From Arthrobacter sp. ERGS1:01 (GTDB taxonomy: Bacteria > Actinomycetota > Actinomycetes > Actinomycetales > Micrococcaceae): a DNA stretch of 64,000 nucleotides. The notes beneath the pieces are model-generated. The model was not told where the DNA came from and ran no database searches. It saw only the letters and a list, made by a program, of their open reading frames with translations. Shown in pieces: positions 59,337 through 64,000 of this stretch. The stretch spans positions 3,782,001-3,846,000 of the forward strand of contig NZ_CP012479.1 in the NCBI RefSeq assembly GCF_001281315.1, given 5' to 3'. Made by a program: the position numbers and the translations under genes. The stretch's first letter is position 1. Every line of letters starts with the position of its first letter.

Positions 59337-59382
59337 GGGCCTCGTCAGGCTCGACCAGCGGTGGTCGAGCCCGACGAGGCCC
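59337..59382. terminator. long hairpin between the SGNH hydrolase and Ig-repeat genes
   Basis: GGGCCTCGTC (59337-59346) pairs with GACGAGGCCC (59373-59382) and GGCTCGACCA (59348-59357) with TGGTCGAGCC (59362-59371) around a GCGG loop, a nearly continuous 20-bp stem. It lies just after the stop of the Ig-repeat gene on the minus strand. Confidence 0.8.
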
Positions 59383-59398
59383 CCGTGCGACGTTACCC

Positions 59399-61537
59399 CT
59401 AGTAGCGGGTCAGCGTGCCACAGCGCTGGATCGTGAATCCCTTCGCGTATGAGGGAATCTCAACGATGATCTGCGCAGAACCGTAGTAATTGTCAATGAT
59501 CTCGTCGAGCGAGCCACCAAAACCGCTAAGAATTGCGGCATAGCAGGAGTTTCCACTGCCCGAGGCATAGTAGGTGCCGGGCAGGACGTCCACTCCCACC
59601 CGGTAGGTGCCGTCGGCGGTAATCCTGGTTGCCTTGGCGCCTGTGGAGGTGACGGTAGTCCAACTGCCACATCCGGAGGTATGGAATCCCACGTCACCCG
59701 CAGAAATCTGCACATAGGTGTGGGCTGGGCCAAAGTAGTTCGCCTTGATCTGACTCAAACTTCCGGAGAAACCGCTCAAGCGTTCCCAGTAGCAACTATT
59801 ACCGGCGCCGGTGGCCTTATAGAGTCCGGGCTTGAGGCCGGATCCCACGCGATACGTGCCGTCACCCTTGATGGCAATGACGGGGGGCATTGGAACGGCA
59901 ACGGCGCCGCTGGCCACCACCTTGGCGTCGTAGTACTGCTTGCGGGCGGTCACCCGCACGGTGATCGACTTGCCGTTGTCGGCCGAGGCCAGCTTGTAGG
60001 TGCGGTTCCGTGCGCCGGAGATCGCTGCACCGTTGCGGTACCACTGAAAGCTCACCGATGACGGGCCCGGCTTGTAGCTGCCGTTGCTGGCGGTCAGTAC
60101 GGAGCCCGCCTTCAGGGTGCCGGTGATCTTTGGCGCCGTCACCGTGGTGAAGACGGCGTTGCGGACAACCGTGGCCGCGCTAAACGTGGCCTTGGAGGTG
60201 AATCCGGCCTTGGCCACGGTGACCTTGACCGTGATCTTGGTTCCGATGAGGCTCGAGCTCAGGTTCAGGAACGAGTACGTCCCACCCCTGATCGCCTTGC
60301 CGTTGCTGTACCACTGGTAGCTGGTCGACGTCGGAGCCGGGGACCAGCCCTGCGAGGTCCGCAAGGTCTGGCCAAAGCGGGCAGTGCCCGTGATGGTGAC
60401 GTTTTTTGTGGCGGTGAAGACGCCTGCGGCGATGGTTCGCGCGGCCGAGTACTTCTCGGCTGTGACAAATCCGGCCTTGGTGGCCCGCACGCGGACCTTG
60501 AGCGCCTTGCCGTTATCGGCTGCCGCTGCCGTGTACGTCCGCGCCGTGGCGCCCGCAATGGCGGCCGTTCCGCGGTACCACTGGTAGCTCAGGGCTGCGC
60601 CGGTGGGAGCCCAGTTGCCGGCATTGGCACTCTGGACCTGGCCGACCCGGGCCGTCCCGGAAATCGTGGGAACGGGGGCCGTGGTGAAGGTGCCCGCGGC
60701 AACGCTGAGCTGCTTGGATGAAAGCACCAGCGGCGTATAGCCGGAGAGCGATAGCGTGGTCTTCACCGAGAGCAGCTGGCCGGAGTCGGCGGCCGCCGCG
60801 GTGTAGCCGGCGCCGGTTGCTCCGGCGATCGCCGCCGTGCCGCGGTACCACTGGTAGCCGATGTTTGCGCGCATGCCGAACGGGCCGTTCCAGACCGGTG
60901 CGGTCACGGACAGGGCCAGTCCAACCTTGGGCGTGCCGCTCACGGCACCGCTCCAGCTGACATTTTGGAAGGTGCCGGTGCCGACAGTGACGTCGGAGGC
61001 GCCGGCCTCGATGCCCGCACCGTCCTCGTCAAGGGAGGCCACCACGGAGAGGTGGATGGTTGCGCCGGCCAGGCCGTTCATCAGTTGAAGGGTGGACTTC
61101 CCCCCGACTGGCAATGACTCCGTCAGGACCGTGTCACCATTGGCGGTCCAGGTGAAGTGGAGCCAGGCGGCGCCGTCCCATTCACCGCCCGTGGAGGTGA
61201 GCGTGCCGCCCACCACGGGATCGCCGTCGATCACGGGTGCGTTGACCTCGGTAACGACGGCGGGTGCGGCCGGGGCTGCGGGAGTGTCCGTTGCAGCGGA
61301 ATCAGCGCCGGCCGGCGCGGAGGCCGTAGGCTCCGGTGCGGGCGCCTCCGTCGGATCGACGGGAGCTGCCGGTTCAACGCTGGCCGACGCGGAGGCCGAG
61401 GTCTCCGGTTCAGGCTGGTCGGCGTAGGCCGCGGGGCCGGCGAGCAGGCCCGCCAGCAGGACCGCGACGCCGGCGGTGGCGCCGGCCGCGGTCAAGTGAT
61501 GCCGCACGCTTCGCGCGCGGCCCTTCTTGGTAGTCAT
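59399..61537 (-). CDS. secreted Ig-repeat protein with a C-terminal duplicated module
   Basis: 712 residues from ATG 61537 (GGGGAC six bases upstream). A signal peptide (GATAGVAVLLAGLLAGPAAYA) and an Ala/Pro/Ser spacer are followed by five bacterial Ig-like repeats of about 80-85 residues, each with a G-x-x-x-x-G start and a W(Y)-x-x-G-x-x-I-x-G-A core (YQWYRGTAAIAGAT). The last 160 residues are two copies of another module (about 556-635 and 638-712) opening DGTYRVG and containing GNSCYW/GNSCYA and a second Cys. No LPxTG motif is seen at the C-terminus. A likely surface-exposed adhesin or wall-associated protein; function unknown. Confidence 0.8.
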   Translation of the reverse strand: MTTKKGRARSVRHHLTAAGATAGVAVLLAGLLAGPAAYADQPEPETSASASASVEPAAPVDPTEAPAPEPTASAPAGADSAATDTPAAPAAPAVVTEVNAPVIDGDPVVGGTLTSTGGEWDGAAWLHFTWTANGDTVLTESLPVGGKSTLQLMNGLAGATIHLSVVASLDEDGAGIEAGASDVTVGTGTFQNVSWSGAVSGTPKVGLALSVTAPVWNGPFGMRANIGYQWYRGTAAIAGATGAGYTAAAADSGQLLSVKTTLSLSGYTPLVLSSKQLSVAAGTFTTAPVPTISGTARVGQVQSANAGNWAPTGAALSYQWYRGTAAIAGATARTYTAAAADNGKALKVRVRATKAGFVTAEKYSAARTIAAGVFTATKNVTITGTARFGQTLRTSQGWSPAPTSTSYQWYSNGKAIRGGTYSFLNLSSSLIGTKITVKVTVAKAGFTSKATFSAATVVRNAVFTTVTAPKITGTLKAGSVLTASNGSYKPGPSSVSFQWYRNGAAISGARNRTYKLASADNGKSITVRVTARKQYYDAKVVASGAVAVPMPPVIAIKGDGTYRVGSGLKPGLYKATGAGNSCYWERLSGFSGSLSQIKANYFGPAHTYVQISAGDVGFHTSGCGSWTTVTSTGAKATRITADGTYRVGVDVLPGTYYASGSGNSCYAAILSGFGGSLDEIIDNYYGSAQIIVEIPSYAKGFTIQRCGTLTRY

Positions 61538-61634
61538 GAAATTGTCCCCTATCCCAAAATCGGCGAGCCCGATCGGACTAATCCTAAGGGGCCGCACCGA
61601 CATTGCCACAGTGGACCATGTCATAACCGGGGCG

Positions 61635-61664
61635 GATAACCGGTTTTCCGGTCTCCCGGTTATC
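61635..61664. other. intergenic hairpin GATAACCGG/CCGGTTATC
   Basis: A 9-bp perfect stem (61635-61643 with 61656-61664) with a 12-base loop lies between the E2 gene end and the Ig-repeat gene start, where a terminator of the 2-oxoacid dehydrogenase operon would be expected. Confidence 0.5.
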
Positions 61665-61665
61665 G

Positions 61666-61689
61666 GGTTTCGACAAGCTCAACCACCGA
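61666..61689. repeat. short intergenic repeat GGTTTCGACAAGCTCAACCA
   Basis: The sequence beginning GGTTTCGACAAGCTCAACCA is one that I recall as a dispersed palindromic intergenic repeat in Micrococcales genomes. Only one copy is in this window, so the call rests on memory. Confidence 0.35.
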
Positions 61690-61713
61690 GCCTGCGAGCT
61701 CCGGGGCTGGGGA

Positions 61714-63093
61714 TCAGTCGAGCAGCAGCGCGGGCTCCTCCATGATGGCCGCAACGTCCGCCATGAAGCGGGCGGACAGGTCGCCGTCGACCACGCGGTG
61801 GTCGAAGGAACCGCCAAGGGTGGTGATCCAGCGCGGGATGACTTCACCGTCAAGCACCCAGGGCTTTTGCTTGATGGTGCCAAACGCCACGATGGCCACC
61901 TCGCCTGGGTTGATGATGGGCGTTCCGGTGTCGATGCCGAGCGCGCCGATGTTCGTGATGGTCAGCGAGCCGCCCTGCATGTCCGCGGGCTGCGTCTTGC
62001 CGGCCCGCGCCGTGGTGGCCAGCGCGTTCAACGCAATGGCCAGCTCCTTCAGGGAAAGGTTTTGCGCGTCCTTGATGTTGGGGACCATGAGCCCGCGCGG
62101 CGTGGCGGCCGCGATGCCAAGGTTCATGAAGTGCTTGACGATGATTTCATCGCCCGTCCAGGTCGCATTGACGGATGGGTTGCGGGCGGCGGCCCAGATG
62201 ACGGCCTTGGCCAGGATCAGCAGCGGGGAGACCTTGATGCCCTCAAAGTCGCGCGATACCTTCAGCCGCTTGACGAATTCCATGGTGCGGGAGGCGTCGA
62301 CGTCCACGAAGATGCTCACGTGCGGGGCCGAGAACGCGCTTTCCACCATGGCCTTGGCGGTGGCCTTGCGCACGCCCTTGACCTTGATGCGCTCCACGCG
62401 GGGGTCGTCGGCCAGGCCGGACCCGGTGGCGGGCGCCCAGAACGTGCCGGCGCCGTCCTGTTCGGCGGTGCGCTGGTCCTGGTAGCTGAGCAGGTCCTTC
62501 TTGGTCACCTCGCCGCGCAGGCCCGTGGGCGAGACGTCGGCCAGGTTGATGCCGAGGTCCTTCGCGGCCTTGCGCACTGGCGGTTTCGCCAGCACGCGGT
62601 TGGCCCTGGCGGCGTCGCGGGAAGCGGTCGACGCCGGCGCCACCGGCAGGGCGGCGACGGGCGCCTGCGCCGCAACGGGCGCGGGTGCCGCAGCCTGGAC
62701 CACGGCGGGAGCCGAGCCGAGCCGCGGGCGGCGCTTGACGGCGTCGGCCTTGGGGCCCGAACCGACCAGCGGCTTCATGACCTCCTCCTCGGGGGCGGCC
62801 GCGGGGGCCGGCTCCGAGGGGGCAGCTTCGGGAGCGGCCGGTGCCGAGACGTCGGAGCCGATCGCGATGATGGGCGTGCCCACCTCCACGGTGTCGCCCT
62901 CGGCCACCATCAGCTGGGCCACCATGCCGGCGTACGGCGAGGGCAGTTCCACGATGGACTTGGCCGTTTCAATCTCCACGATGACGTCGTTGATGGCAAC
63001 GACGTCGCCCAGCTTGACCTTCCAGGAGACGATCTCCGCCTCCAGCAGGCCTTCGCCCACATCGGGGAGCTTGAAGAAATTCAGGGTCGACAT
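61714..63093 (-). CDS. 2-oxoacid dehydrogenase complex E2, dihydrolipoamide acyltransferase
   Basis: 459 residues. The N-terminal lipoyl domain has the lipoyl lysine at about 45 ([16 protein letters not shown]). An Ala/Pro hinge follows, then the E3/E1-binding domain ([37 protein letters not shown], about 168-205) and the catalytic domain ending [16 protein letters not shown] with the catalytic His 432 and Asp 436. It transfers the acyl group from E1 to CoA. Eleven bases follow the E1-beta gene. The layout (E1-beta then single-lipoyl E2) fits a branched-chain or pyruvate complex; the exact substrate is not decidable. Confidence 0.93.
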   Translation of the reverse strand: MSTLNFFKLPDVGEGLLEAEIVSWKVKLGDVVAINDVIVEIETAKSIVELPSPYAGMVAQLMVAEGDTVEVGTPIIAIGSDVSAPAAPEAAPSEPAPAAAPEEEVMKPLVGSGPKADAVKRRPRLGSAPAVVQAAAPAPVAAQAPVAALPVAPASTASRDAARANRVLAKPPVRKAAKDLGINLADVSPTGLRGEVTKKDLLSYQDQRTAEQDGAGTFWAPATGSGLADDPRVERIKVKGVRKATAKAMVESAFSAPHVSIFVDVDASRTMEFVKRLKVSRDFEGIKVSPLLILAKAVIWAAARNPSVNATWTGDEIIVKHFMNLGIAAATPRGLMVPNIKDAQNLSLKELAIALNALATTARAGKTQPADMQGGSLTITNIGALGIDTGTPIINPGEVAIVAFGTIKQKPWVLDGEVIPRWITTLGGSFDHRVVDGDLSARFMADVAAIMEEPALLLD

Positions 63094-63104
63094 GTGTGGC
63101 CTTC

Positions 63105-64000
63105 CTAGTATGCGAAGGCGCGGTCCAACGCCTCCAGCATGCGATCGATGTCCGGCAGGTAGTGCTCTTCGACGCGGGCCACCGGGTAGGGCATGTGGAA
63201 GCCGCCCACGCGGATGGCGGGGGCCTCCATGGAGTAGAAGCAGCGTTCGCTGATGCGGGCCGAAATCTCGCCGCCGATGCCGCCAAAGGTGGGGGCCTCG
63301 TGGGAGACGATCAGCCGGCCGGTCTTCTTCACGGACGCCTCGACGGTATCAAAGTCGATCGGGGAGATGGAGCGCAGGTCGATGACCTCCACGCTGCGCC
63401 CGTCCTCGGCCGCGGCGTTGGCGGCGGCCAGGGCCACCGGCACCAGCGGGCCGTAGGCGACGATCGTGGCGTCGGTTCCTTCGCGGACCACATGGGCCTT
63501 GAACGGGTCACCGGGTGAGTTCTCCGTATCCACCTCGCCCTTGAGCCAGTATCGGCGTTTGGGTTCGAAGAAGATCACGGGATCCTTGCATTCCACGGCC
63601 TGCTGGATCATCCAGTAGGCGTCGTTGGCGTTGGACGGGGTGATGATGCGCAGCCCGGCCGTGTGGGCGAACAGCGCCTCCGGGGATTCGGAGTGGTGCT
63701 CGATGCTGCCGATGCCGCCGCCGTAGGGAATGCGGACGACGACGGGTGCGCTGAGCTGGCCGTCGGAGCGGGTGTGGATCTTGGCCATCTGCGTGGTGAT
63801 CTGGTTGAAGCCGGGGAACACGAAGCCGTCGAACTGGATCTCGCAGATCGGCCGGTGCCCGCGCAGGGCCATGCCGATCGCGGTGCCGATGATTCCCGAT
63901 TCGGCCAGCGGGGTGTCCATGACGCGGTGGGCGCCAAACTCGGCCTTCAGCCCCTCGGTGACGCGGTAGACGCCGCCCAGGGAGCCGATGTCCTCGCCCA
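63105..64000 (-). CDS. 2-oxoacid dehydrogenase E1 component, beta subunit (N-terminus beyond window)
   Basis: About 298 C-terminal residues are visible. [107 protein letters not shown] and [19 protein letters not shown] are classical for E1-beta, which completes the thiamine-diphosphate site with E1-alpha. The pattern, including [15 protein letters not shown], is closest to branched-chain 2-oxoacid dehydrogenases. It lies directly upstream of E2; E1-alpha is expected just outside the window. Confidence 0.93.
   Translation of the reverse strand, partial: GEDIGSLGGVYRVTEGLKAEFGAHRVMDTPLAESGIIGTAIGMALRGHRPICEIQFDGFVFPGFNQITTQMAKIHTRSDGQLSAPVVVRIPYGGGIGSIEHHSESPEALFAHTAGLRIITPSNANDAYWMIQQAVECKDPVIFFEPKRRYWLKGEVDTENSPGDPFKAHVVREGTDATIVAYGPLVPVALAAANAAAEDGRSVEVIDLRSISPIDFDTVEASVKKTGRLIVSHEAPTFGGIGGEISARISERCFYSMEAPAIRVGGFHMPYPVARVEEHYLPDIDRMLEALDRAFAY

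Overview
The window is a high-G+C chromosomal stretch from a Gram-positive actinobacterium, most likely Arthrobacter or a close relative (Micrococcaceae). This rests on the overall base composition, the DUF222/HNH (13E12-type) protein, the PotABCD-like and heme-uptake gene organisation, DtxR-type iron boxes, LAxTG surface anchors, and many start codons placed 5-7 bases after a TANNNT -10 element. No rRNA, tRNA, CRISPR array, IS element or phage gene was seen. Genus placement is inference; no database was searched.

Layout. 0-7.8 kb: two GNAT acetyltransferases, a long acyl-CoA dehydrogenase, a universal stress protein, and a fused FAD/Fe-S D-lactate dehydrogenase-type enzyme divergent from its likely FadR-type GntR regulator. 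7.2-17 kb: mixed housekeeping genes (DUF899, DUF222/HNH endonuclease, RraA, LtrA, F420/NADP-type reductase, thioesterase, membrane hydrolase, GntR, GNAT, DUF456). 17-27.5 kb: a heme-acquisition locus. Two LAKTG-anchored surface proteins, one with three HtaA heme-binding domains and a recent 507-bp internal duplication, are divergent from hmuTUV. After a DUF2079 membrane protein comes heme oxygenase hmuO. DtxR-like boxes lie in the divergent promoter and before hmuO. 27.6-30.5 kb: an MFS transporter, a Gfo/Idh/MocA oxidoreductase and an orphan excisionase-type HTH protein.

30.5-38.5 kb: a catabolic cluster with an aminotransferase, an HMG/CHA-type aldolase, a Nac-like LysR regulator, 5-oxoprolinase pxpABC (pxpA carries an apparent one-base frameshift), an MHS-family transporter and an SDR. 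Two ATA-N9-TAT sites suggest the LysR protein controls both arms. 38.5-47.1 kb: an 8.56-kb islet bounded by 66-bp direct repeats (65 of 66 identical). Each repeat copy holds the 3' ends of the convergent SDR and PucR-type genes, so both host genes stay intact. The islet carries iclR, a polyamine-type ABC transporter with a fused permease, an aspartoacylase-like M14 enzyme, an aldo/keto reductase, an ABM-type monooxygenase and an amidohydrolase. It carries no recombinase. It is the most unusual structure in the window.

47.1-64 kb: a PucR/AdeR-type regulator divergent from alanine dehydrogenase ald, then a strong terminator. Next come a 1.8-kaa surface sialidase plus GH20 hexosaminidase fusion with a LASTG anchor, an alpha/beta hydrolase, a GerMN lipoprotein, a PLP aminotransferase, an SGNH hydrolase and a secreted Ig-repeat protein. 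The window ends in the E2 and partial E1-beta genes of a 2-oxoacid dehydrogenase complex.
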